DNA of 12,130 bases, taken from Methanoculleus sp. Lineage in GTDB: Archaea; Halobacteriota; Methanomicrobia; Methanomicrobiales; Methanoculleaceae. The DNA lies in assembly GCA_023230425.1 (NCBI GenBank), contig JALNXI010000030.1:1-12130 (forward strand). The letters are read 5' to 3'. Position 1 is the stretch's first letter. The number at the start of each line of letters is the position of its first letter. The notes under the pieces are model-generated. The model worked only from the letters and a program-made list of their open reading frames with translations, had not been told where the DNA came from and ran no database searches. Below are positions 6,307-12,085 of the stretch, piece after piece. Both the position numbers and the translations under genes were made by a program.

Positions 6307-7265
6307 GATCGCTCCTCCCCTGTCAGCCGCAGGAAGACCTCGTCGAGCGACGGGGCAAGCGTGTTCAAGGTGAGGATCGCTATCCCCTCCTGCCGGCTGA
6401 ATGATACGAGGGAGCGGATGGCCGTGTCCTGATTCTCTGCCGTAATCTGCCACTTATCCCCCGTTCGGGCAGCCCCGGTGATGCCCGCAAGCCCTGAAAG
6501 GAGATCTCCCCCGATCTCCCGGTCGAAGCTCACCTCGATCCGGTGGACACGGTCGATCGCGGTCTTGAGTTTCTCCGGCGCGTCGATCGCGACGATCTTC
6601 CCGCTCCTGATGATACCGACCCGGTCGCAGAGCCGGTTCGCCTCCTCCATGTTATGGGTGGTGAGGAAGATGGTTGTCCCGTCCGCATTCAGCGCCCGCA
6701 GCAGGGAGAGGATCATCTGCGTGCTCTGGACGTCAAGCCCGCTCGTCGGTTCGTCGAGGAAGAGGAGTTCGGGCTCGTGGAGGAGCGCCATGGCGAGGAT
6801 GAGCCTCTGCCTCATGCCCTTCGAGTAGCCCTGCACCTTCTGGTCTCTTCTCTCGTAGAGGCCGAGGGTTTCGAGAAGGTCGTGCGAGCGCCCTTGTGCC
6901 CGGGCACGATCGAGCCCGTAGAGGTCCCCCATCAGCATGAGGTTCTGCCATGCGGTCAGGTCGACGTAGGCGTTCGAGGTCTCGGGCACGACGCCAAACC
7001 GCTGCTTCGCCCGGACGGGTTCACGCCGGATATCATGCCCGAGGATCCTGACGCTCCCGCCGTCCATCGGGATGACGCCGGTGAGCATCCGGGCGGTGGT
7101 GGTCTTTCCCGCCCCGTTCGGGCCGAGGAAACCAAAGATCTCGCCTTCGCGGACCTCAAACGAGACGTGGTCCACGGCGGTGATGGTGCCGAAAACCTTC
7201 GTCAGGTCTTCAACCTCGATCACGTTCCGCACGCCTGAGCAATCAGTACGGGTATCACCGGTCAC
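6303..7265 (-). CDS. ABC-2 type exporter, ATP-binding subunit
   Basis: I choose GTG 7263-7265 because AAGGAG stands six to seven nt upstream; the frame further up is an out-of-frame shadow of the DGC gene. The product is 320 aa. The nucleotide-binding domain (residues about 14-230) has Walker A GPNGAGKTT (48-56), a Q-loop region replaced by FGVVPET as in DrrA-type ATPases, signature YSKGMRQRL (147-155), Walker B LLFLDEP (167-173) with D-loop SGLD, and switch His in FLTTHNMEE. A roughly 90-residue C-terminal accessory domain follows, as in DrrA/CcmA-like exporters. It is coupled to the permease by ATGA and follows the DGC gene after 61 nt with no AT-rich promoter between, so it is probably read as part of operon 1. 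Confidence 0.9.
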   Translation of the reverse strand: MTGDTRTDCSGVRNVIEVEDLTKVFGTITAVDHVSFEVREGEIFGFLGPNGAGKTTTARMLTGVIPMDGGSVRILGHDIRREPVRAKQRFGVVPETSNAYVDLTAWQNLMLMGDLYGLDRARAQGRSHDLLETLGLYERRDQKVQGYSKGMRQRLILAMALLHEPELLFLDEPTSGLDVQSTQMILSLLRALNADGTTIFLTTHNMEEANRLCDRVGIIRSGKIVAIDAPEKLKTAIDRVHRIEVSFDREIGGDLLSGLAGITGAARTGDKWQITAENQDTAIRSLVSFSRQEGIAILTLNTLAPSLDEVFLRLTGEERS

Positions 7266-7326
7266 AGTGGGCTCCTTTTTCGGACGACGTGCTCGACCTG
7301 CTCCGGGGTCTTCTCCCGGCCGGCGT

Positions 7327-7674
7327 TCACTCCCTGATCGCCTCCAGCACGGCGGCTGAAAGGCGCTCGATCTCGTCGAACCGGGGTTCGACCATCCCGT
7401 TCTTCTCGATGCCGCAGTCGGTGGCAACGATATGCAGGTGCTGCTCGACCCCGAGCGCCCTGAGTTTCTTCCTCCCGCAGCAGTCGCCGCACCCGTCCAG
7501 CACCAGGACGCGATCCGTGTACCGGACCGCAGCCTCCAGTGAGGCGGTCGGCCGGGTGGCCGGGATGCAGGCCTCGACCGCCCCGCAGGAGCAGTGGAGG
7601 AGCATCGCCCCGGTCTGGGCGGTCAGCTTTCCAGTGTTCGAGATCCCTGAACAGGCGACGATGGTGACCGCCAT
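7327..7674 (-). CDS. DGC-domain putative zinc/metalloid-binding protein (copy 2, stand-alone)
   Basis: A 115-aa protein; ATG (7672-7674) immediately follows the TGA of arsC, so translation is likely coupled. It belongs to the DGC family (PF08859) and has the fullest cysteine set of the three copies here: CSGISNTG (Cys8), HCSCG (Cys28, Cys30), ACIPA (Cys36), LDGCGDCC (Cys62, 65, 66) and TDCG (Cys87). It shares the C-terminal pattern GIEKNGMVEPRFDEIERL with copy 1. Role unknown; direct linkage to the arsenate reductase suggests it receives As(III) from ArsC, senses it, or supplies thiols. A zinc-binding structural protein is the conservative alternative. Confidence 0.88.
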   Translation of the reverse strand: MAVTIVACSGISNTGKLTAQTGAMLLHCSCGAVEACIPATRPTASLEAAVRYTDRVLVLDGCGDCCGRKKLRALGVEQHLHIVATDCGIEKNGMVEPRFDEIERLSAAVLEAIRE

Positions 7675-8082
7675 TCAGATCGCCCCGAACGCCGTATCGA
7701 TCCAGGCGGTGATCGCGTCCCGGATCCTCCGGACGCCGGCCATGATCTCATCGTCGGTGCCGGTGAGTATTGATGGGTCGGGAAACTCCTGATGGATCTC
7801 CTCTTTCGCCCAGGGAAAGAGGGGGCAGAGCCCTCCCTCGCAGACGGCGACGAGGACGTCCATCTCCTGCTCGTCGAACTCACCAAGGTCTTTGACCCTG
7901 TGGCCGGAGATGTCGATCCCAAGCTCGGCCATCGCCCGGACTGCGTGCTGGTTCAGGGTTCCAGGCTCGGTGCCGGCTGAGAAAGCCTCGTAACGGTCGC
8001 TGTAGCGGGCGTTCATGTAGCCCTCCGCCATCTGCGAGCGGGCGGCGTTGTGAGTGCAGACAAAGAGGACTCTCTTTTTCAC
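7675..8082 (-). CDS. arsC: Arsenate reductase ArsC, thioredoxin-coupled LMW-phosphatase type
   Basis: A 135-aa cytosolic enzyme reducing arsenate to arsenite. GTG start (8080-8082) with GGAG seven bases before, four nt after the fusion gene. The low-molecular-weight tyrosine phosphatase P-loop is intact: VCTHNAARSQMAEG, with nucleophile Cys9 and Arg15. The resolving pair lies in AVCEGGLCPLFPW (Cys81, Cys86) and the general acid in EFPDPS (Asp102). In Staphylococcus ArsC the equivalent pair is Cys82/Cys89, seven residues apart; here the spacing is five, a shortened redox loop. The family regenerates through thioredoxin, and two mini-thioredoxins are encoded upstream in the same operon, a fitting partner set. 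The product arsenite would leave by Acr3. Confidence 0.95.
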   Translation of the reverse strand: MKKRVLFVCTHNAARSQMAEGYMNARYSDRYEAFSAGTEPGTLNQHAVRAMAELGIDISGHRVKDLGEFDEQEMDVLVAVCEGGLCPLFPWAKEEIHQEFPDPSILTGTDDEIMAGVRRIRDAITAWIDTAFGAI

Positions 8083-8086
8083 GAGA

Positions 8087-8947
8087 TCACTCCAGCCCGA
8101 GTGCCCTGAGCGCCGCCCGGGCGATCAGGTCCGGCGGGATCGACTCGTAACGCTCGCCGTTATACTCGACTGCCCGGCATTCCGCGCCGTCCTGCCCGGT
8201 GATGCAGGCACAGGAGGTGCAGGGAGTGCTGGTAACCTCGATTCCCTTAATCAGATCCTCGAGCGGCACGCCGTTGAAGAGAATGCTGTTCGACTCTGCG
8301 ATTGCCTCGTTTTCGAGGACGGTCTCGACAAACCGGACCGTGATGCCCTCTTCCTCGAGGATGGGGCGTATCTGTTCGACAACGTCCATGACGACCTTCC
8401 CGGTCTCGCCGCACCGCTCGCAGGTGTTCTCGATGTCTCTGCCGATATGCCGCCATTCGACGACGAGGGTGTCCGTCGACCCCCCGCAGGCGCACCCACA
8501 CCCGCATCCACCGGATGGCCTGTGCTCGTTCTCTTCCTCTGCTCTCCCTTTCCCCTCCCAGGCGGCGGAGACGACCGTCTCAACGTCCTCTTCGCAGAGG
8601 TCGAGGCCCCCGCCTTTCTCGATCCCGAGGTCCGTGACCACGATCTCCTGGACGGGCGCAACCCCGGCCCGCTCGGCGATCTGGCGGGCGCAGCCGACCG
8701 GGCAGCCGTCGATGACGATCACCTCGTCCGCTGCCTCGACCTTCTTCTTTATCGAGGGTGTAGAGACGGCGAGGGATGCCGTGCAGGCGATATTCCCGTA
8801 TCCTTCCTTCGTCAACCAAACGGCAGCCTCGTTCGAGATCTGTCCGGCCTTCGATGCGCCGGCGCAGGCGAAGATGATCCGTTTCGTGTCGCCTTCTGGT
8901 TCCACGCCACCCCCGCAGGTACACCGGGGTATTGTCTGTTCTGTCAT
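8087..8947 (-). CDS. Two-domain DGC-DUF2703 fusion protein
   Basis: A 286-aa protein from ATG 8945-8947 (GGGGAG about nine nt upstream, one nt after the preceding stop). Residues 1-22 hold a CTCGGG motif. A DGC domain (about 22-130) has CAGASKAG (Cys28), IACTAS (Cys55), IDGCPVGC (Cys82, Cys86), but Leu107 replaces the usual cysteine of the T-D-C-G motif. A Cys-rich linker GCGCGCACGG (Cys148-154) follows. A DUF2703 domain (about 160-286) has VEWRHIG, TCERC (Cys176, Cys179), SNSILFNGVPLEDLI, PCTSCAC (Cys243, 246, 248) and Cys257. The last domain is very close to the stand-alone protein at 987-1379. Seventeen cysteines and no membrane segment suggest a cytosolic relay that binds and passes metalloid or disulfide between domains. 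The biochemical function of both domains is unknown. Confidence 0.9.
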   Translation of the reverse strand: MTEQTIPRCTCGGGVEPEGDTKRIIFACAGASKAGQISNEAAVWLTKEGYGNIACTASLAVSTPSIKKKVEAADEVIVIDGCPVGCARQIAERAGVAPVQEIVVTDLGIEKGGGLDLCEEDVETVVSAAWEGKGRAEEENEHRPSGGCGCGCACGGSTDTLVVEWRHIGRDIENTCERCGETGKVVMDVVEQIRPILEEEGITVRFVETVLENEAIAESNSILFNGVPLEDLIKGIEVTSTPCTSCACITGQDGAECRAVEYNGERYESIPPDLIARAALRALGLE

Positions 8948-8948
8948 G

Positions 8949-9191
8949 TCACTTCTCCCCAAGCAGTATCTGTTTGATATCCTCGACACAGGGGACGTGA
9001 CCGACGACTTTAGGCTCGCCGTCGACGTAGAGCGCCGGCGTCAGCATCACGCCCCGCTCGATCATCGCATCGAGGCTCTCGATCTTGCGGATATCCGCAT
9101 CGATCCCGAGGTCCTCGACCGCGATCTCGACGTTCTTGTTCATCCGCTTGCACTTGGCGCAACCGGTCCCGAATACTTCGATCAGCACCAT
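8949..9191 (-). CDS. Small thioredoxin-like redox protein (second of tandem pair)
   Basis: An 80-aa protein with ATG 9189-9191 and GGAGGAAGA directly before it. It has the mini-thioredoxin fold pattern (thioredoxin_3 / small redox-active disulfide protein 2): strand LIEVFGTGCAKC with CxxC at Cys11/Cys14, helix, strand, then VMLTPALYVDGEPKVVG with the cis-Pro at TPAL. An extra Cys occurs in HVPCVEDI. It is a paralogue of the gene just upstream (9218-9451), 26 nt away. It could reduce ArsC or deliver electrons or As(III) to the fusion protein encoded next; the partner is not evident from sequence. Confidence 0.9.
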   Translation of the reverse strand: MVLIEVFGTGCAKCKRMNKNVEIAVEDLGIDADIRKIESLDAMIERGVMLTPALYVDGEPKVVGHVPCVEDIKQILLGEK

Positions 9192-9217
9192 TCTTCCTCC
9201 GCAGGAGAAGAGGGGTC

Positions 9218-9451
9218 TCACCCCTGCAGGATCTCCTTGATCTCTTTCACGTCCGCCACCCGGCCGGAGACCTTCAGTTCCCCGTCGACGGCAAGGGCGG
9301 GCGTCAGCATAACCCCGCGGTCCATGATATCGGTGATGTCGTCGACCTTGACGATTTCGGCTTCGATACTGAGTTCTTGGATCGCTGTCTCCACGTTCTT
9401 TGCGAGCCGCTTGCATTTGGCGCAGCCGGTTCCGAGCACTTCAACCTTCAT
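9218..9451 (-). CDS. Small thioredoxin-like redox protein (first of tandem pair)
   Basis: A 77-aa protein; ATG (9449-9451) overlaps the TGA of the preceding gene as ATGA. CxxC in LGTGCAKC (Cys10, Cys13) and the cis-Pro motif VMLTPALAVDGELKVSG are typical of the small redox-active disulfide family (TIGR00412-like) common in methanogens and in ars operons beside DUF318 permeases. It lacks the additional C-terminal cysteine of its tandem paralogue. It may serve as glutaredoxin-like electron donor to ArsC, in place of a full-length thioredoxin. Confidence 0.91.
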   Translation of the reverse strand: MKVEVLGTGCAKCKRLAKNVETAIQELSIEAEIVKVDDITDIMDRGVMLTPALAVDGELKVSGRVADVKEIKEILQG

Positions 9452-9720
9452 TGTTTCTTCACCTCGTTCTGGTACTCACGAAGGATCGCCGCCCGGTAGA
9501 GCGGCTCGGCCTCCTTCGGGATGTAGTTGTAGATCTTTACCTGTTTCATCAGTTCATCGCCGATAGCGATCTCGCCTGAGAGGTTAAGGGCGATTGTATC
9601 GGCCAGGATATCGTCGAGCATCGTGAGCCCGACGACGACCTCCCCGACCTCGATCCGGCGGACACGCCGCAGAGCTTCGGCGGCGCAGCAGGGTTTCTCT
9701 CTCTTTTTATCGCTCTCCAT
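9448..9720 (-). CDS. Conserved-looking 90-aa protein with N-terminal CC motif, unknown function
   Basis: ATG 9718-9720 with GGGGGA upstream, ten nt after the permease stop; the same frame extends a little into the permease end but without a better start. The N-terminus is Lys-rich with PCCAAEAL (Cys11, Cys12), followed by VRRIEVGEVVVGLTMLDDIL, an acidic middle, and VKIYNYIPKEAEPLY near the end. No membrane segment. The ATGA overlap with the first mini-thioredoxin ties it to the redox genes. A vicinal CC pair is a classic As(III)-binding arrangement, so it may be an adaptor or chaperone for the permease. My unverified recollection is that relatives are auto-named 'NAC family transcription factor'; I see no domain to support that. 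Confidence 0.8.
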   Translation of the reverse strand: MESDKKREKPCCAAEALRRVRRIEVGEVVVGLTMLDDILADTIALNLSGEIAIGDELMKQVKIYNYIPKEAEPLYRAAILREYQNEVKKQ

Positions 9721-9730
9721 ACGCTTCCCC

Positions 9731-10810
9731 CTACACGAGCAGCATCCCGTTGCCGTAGACGAACCCGGCAATGGTCGCCGAGATCACGACCAGCGTCACG
9801 TAGGCCGCCGTCTTCTTCGCCCCCACGATCCGGTAGATGACAAGGATAGAGGGCAGGCTGAGCGTCGGCCCGGCCAGCAGGAGGGCAAGCGCCGGGCCGG
9901 CGGCCATGAGCCCGGACGAGTAGCCAAACGTCGTGCCGATGATCGGGACCTCAAGCAGCGTCGGCATGTAGAGGATCGTCCCTACGACCGCCGCGAGGAA
10001 GTTCGCCGCGAGCGAGTTGTTGCCGAAGTAGGGCTGGAAGGTCTCCGGCGGGAGGAAGAACGCGATGATCCCGACGAGGAACGTCCCTGCGATCAGGATG
10101 GGGAAGATCTTCTTCGTCAGGTCCCAGGTCTCAAGGCCCCAGTCGGTCACCTCATCCCGGTCAAAGTAGTAGATGAGGAGGACGGCGATGGCGAGGGTCA
10201 GGACGTAGACGATCGAGAGCCGGATCACCCAGTCAAGCGGCGAGGCGCCAAAGACCAGCACCCCGACGAGGAGGGCGAAGAACGCGGGCGTGACCCAGCG
10301 CGGCTTCTCCGCCTCACACGCCCCGGCAACGCTCGGCGCCATAGCCTTCTTCTTAAGGGTCTCGACGTCGGTGGACCGGAAGAGCAGCGCCATCGCAAGC
10401 CCGATCACGATGGCGAGGGTGACGGCAGAGACCGCCCGTGCCACTCCGAGGTCGAACCCGAGGACCCATGCGGTGTAGATGATCGCGAGGATGTTGATGG
10501 CCGGCCCCGCAAATAGGAACGTCATTGCCGGGCCGATGCCGCTCCCTTTCTTGAGGATGCCGGCAAAGATCGGGAGGATGGTGCAGCTGCAGACCGCGAG
10601 GATCGTCCCCGAGACCGATGCTATCCCGTAGGAGACCGGTTTTGGGGTGTCCGGGCTGAAGTACTTCAGCACCGCCTCTTTCTTGACGAAGGCTGCGATG
10701 GCGCCGGCGATGAAGAACGCCGGGACCAGGCAGGTGAGGACGTGCGCCGAGAGGTAGTCGAGCACAGAGGCAAGCCCTGATGAGAGGGCGCTGATGAGTA
10801 TGTCGATCAT
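9731..10810 (-). CDS. DUF318/ArsP-like permease, long form, first gene of operon 1
   Basis: A 359-aa membrane protein with eight to ten hydrophobic segments, PF03773 permease family. Half 1 holds VSGTILAVCSCTILPIFAG (Cys74, Cys76) and FLFAGPAINILAI. Half 2 holds the counterpart VVGTILYMPTLLEVPIIG and LLLAGPTLSLPSIL, where Tyr-Met-Pro replaces the Cys pair. It is longer than and clearly diverged from the permease at 2487-3392, having a hydrophilic segment with GACEAEKPRW near residue 175. Relatives beside mini-thioredoxins are annotated only as permease; the arsenical substrate is inferred from the ArsC-containing operon and from the operator upstream. ATG 10808-10810; the ribosome site is weak. 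Confidence 0.9.
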   Translation of the reverse strand: MIDILISALSSGLASVLDYLSAHVLTCLVPAFFIAGAIAAFVKKEAVLKYFSPDTPKPVSYGIASVSGTILAVCSCTILPIFAGILKKGSGIGPAMTFLFAGPAINILAIIYTAWVLGFDLGVARAVSAVTLAIVIGLAMALLFRSTDVETLKKKAMAPSVAGACEAEKPRWVTPAFFALLVGVLVFGASPLDWVIRLSIVYVLTLAIAVLLIYYFDRDEVTDWGLETWDLTKKIFPILIAGTFLVGIIAFFLPPETFQPYFGNNSLAANFLAAVVGTILYMPTLLEVPIIGTTFGYSSGLMAAGPALALLLAGPTLSLPSILVIYRIVGAKKTAAYVTLVVISATIAGFVYGNGMLLV

Positions 10811-10842
10811 GAGTGTATCTCACTGGAGATCCGGAGTCCGTC

Positions 10843-10893
10843 AATTCAAATTAATTTGAATTAATGTGTGCGGGGTCAGGCATAAAGGTTATG
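10843..10893 (-). promoter_or_regulatory. Promoter of operon 1 with 20-bp palindromic ArsR-type operator
   Basis: AATTCAAATTAATTTGAATT (10843-10862) is a perfect 20-bp palindrome containing TTCAA-N6-TTGAA (10845-10860), the best copy of the motif in the window. On the minus strand AACCTTTATGCC (10881-10892) is the likely TATA box, putting transcription start near 10860, inside the operator. A repressor bound here would block initiation. The leader to the ATG at 10810 is about 50 nt. Confidence 0.72.
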
Positions 10894-11048
10894 GTGTGCG
10901 GGGTCGGAGCGACAAGACGATCCTGCTAAAAGCCTCCGCCTGACTCATCCGGGCGATGATTGGTGGCCGTGATCGTTCCCGATTTCTGCGCGAGAGGGCA
11001 GCGGCCCGGGGTGAAATGCACCGGGCGACGGAGCGTACGACAGTGCGG

Positions 11049-11093
11049 AAAAGGTATATGCCGTCTCATTTCATATAAGTTTGAAGCAGGGAG
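11049..11093 (+). promoter_or_regulatory. arsR promoter, operator and ribosome site
   Basis: AAAAGGTATATGCC (about 11049-11062) is a TATA box, predicting a start near 11081. TTCATATAAGTTTGAA (11070-11085) matches the shared operator in nine of ten arm positions and covers that start, so arsR is probably autoregulated. AGGGAG (11088-11093) is the ribosome site that fixes the GTG at 11102. Confidence 0.62.
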
Positions 11094-11101
11094 ATGATGA
11101 G

Positions 11102-11485
11102 GTGACGGAGAAGAACGAGTGCCGGGAAGATACGCTACCCCTCCCGCCGGAGGTCGAGGAGGCGCTCTGTCGGTGCGGGGGCATCGCAGGGCTGACGGGG
11201 AGGCTACCGGGGGACGACGTCCTGGAAAGAGAGAGCGCTCTCCACCGCGCACTCGCCGACCCCCTCCGCCTCAAGATCCTCGCGATGCTTGCCGTGCAGC
11301 CGCTCTGCGTCTGCGTCATCAAGGTGGTGCTCGGGATAGCGGATTCAAAGTTATCCTACCACCTCTCCGTCCTGAAGAAGGCCGGGCTGATCATCGGCGA
11401 GGCGCAGGGGAACTGGATCATCTACCGGCTGACCACCGAAGGTGAGGCATGGGCACGGCGGTTCATGGGCAACGCCGGAAGGTAA
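11102..11485 (+). CDS. arsR: ArsR-family arsenic-responsive repressor
   Basis: A 127-aa winged-helix repressor from GTG 11102-11104, chosen because AGGGAG lies eight nt upstream; a TTG 21 nt earlier would overlap the operator and ribosome site. The ArsR/SmtB fold is plain: ALADPLRLKILAML, then LCVCVIKVVLG with Cys69-x-Cys71 in the same place as the As(III)-binding ELCVCDL of classical ArsR, recognition helix ADSKLSYHLSVLKKAGLI, and wing AQGNWIIYRLT. The N-terminus is extended by about 40 residues and contains LCRCGG (Cys23, Cys25), which could supply the third thiolate. It is the only regulator in the island and is divergent from operon 1, whose promoter carries the same repeat as its own, so it is the likely regulator of all three operons. 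Confidence 0.92.
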   Translation: MTEKNECREDTLPLPPEVEEALCRCGGIAGLTGRLPGDDVLERESALHRALADPLRLKILAMLAVQPLCVCVIKVVLGIADSKLSYHLSVLKKAGLIIGEAQGNWIIYRLTTEGEAWARRFMGNAGR

Positions 11486-11499
11486 AAATGTCGGAATAC

Positions 11500-11516
11500 C
11501 GGGGCCTTATACCCCG
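11500..11516. terminator. Possible hairpin between convergent arsR and pdxT
   Basis: CGGGG-CCTTATA-CCCCG is a 5-bp stem with a 7-nt loop in the 21-nt gap between the arsR stop and the pdxT stop, partly within the pdxT 3' end. Being symmetrical it could act on both strands, but no poly-T tract follows on either. Confidence 0.25.
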
Positions 11517-12085
11517 AGCCCCTCAAGAAACATCCGGTGCAGGCGTAAGTCCCCGCCGAGCTCCGGGTGGAAGGCGAACGCCATATGCCGGCCGTTCCTG
11601 ACCGCCACGATCCCCTCCGGGATGCGGGCGAGCACCTCCACACCGGGCCCGGCATCGGTGACGATCGGGGCCCGTATGAAGATCGCCCGGAAAGGCTCGG
11701 TGAGGCCCTTCACCGCGAGAAGCGCCTCGCGGGAGTCGACCTGCCGCCCGAAGGCGTTCCGCGCCACGTGCATAGGGATGAGGGCGAGGGGCCGCACCCG
11801 GGAGTCGTCAACCCGGTCCGCCGCAAGCACCATCCCGGCGCAGGTGGCAAATACCCCGCCCTCGAACCCCGCGAGCGGCTCATAGAGCCCGTTCTTTTCT
11901 ATCAGACGGGATATGGTGGTGGACTCCCCGCCCGGTATCGCAAGGGCATCGAGATTCACGAGGCCCTCTGCGCGCCGGACCGGGACAACCACTGAACCCG
12001 GCCGGTCCGCGAGCGCCTGACGGAACGCCGCAATGTGCTCGCTGACATCGCCCTGGAGCGCGAGAACACCGACCTTAACGCCCAC
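11507..12085 (-). CDS. pdxT: Pyridoxal 5'-phosphate synthase glutaminase subunit PdxT
   Basis: A 192-aa class-I glutamine amidotransferase that releases ammonia from glutamine for the PdxS synthase in the DXP-independent vitamin B6 pathway. Features: VGVLALQGDVSEH at the N-terminus, AIPGGESTTISRLI oxyanion region, nucleophile Cys82 in FATCAGMVL, and the catalytic His173/Glu175 in FHPEL, all intact and at family-typical length. GTG start (12083-12085) lies within the end of pdxS, an 11-bp overlap, so the two subunits are translationally coupled. It is convergent with arsR and not part of the arsenic island. Confidence 0.96.
   Translation of the reverse strand: MGVKVGVLALQGDVSEHIAAFRQALADRPGSVVVPVRRAEGLVNLDALAIPGGESTTISRLIEKNGLYEPLAGFEGGVFATCAGMVLAADRVDDSRVRPLALIPMHVARNAFGRQVDSREALLAVKGLTEPFRAIFIRAPIVTDAGPGVEVLARIPEGIVAVRNGRHMAFAFHPELGGDLRLHRMFLEGLGV

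Noticed and set aside
5479..6432. A 317-codon plus-strand open frame rich in Glu, Asp, Arg and Gly
   Set aside because: It mirrors the ABC-2 permease on the other strand; the charged repeats are the complement of hydrophobic codons.
8199..9566. A 455-codon plus-strand open frame
   Set aside because: It runs antisense to the fusion protein and both mini-thioredoxins, has Ser/Arg/Pro-rich composition and no family motif; such long shadows are common in GC-rich DNA.
9623..10516. A 297-codon plus-strand open frame rich in Arg, Asp and Glu
   Set aside because: It is antisense to the long-form permease, with the same complement-of-hydrophobic-codons signature.
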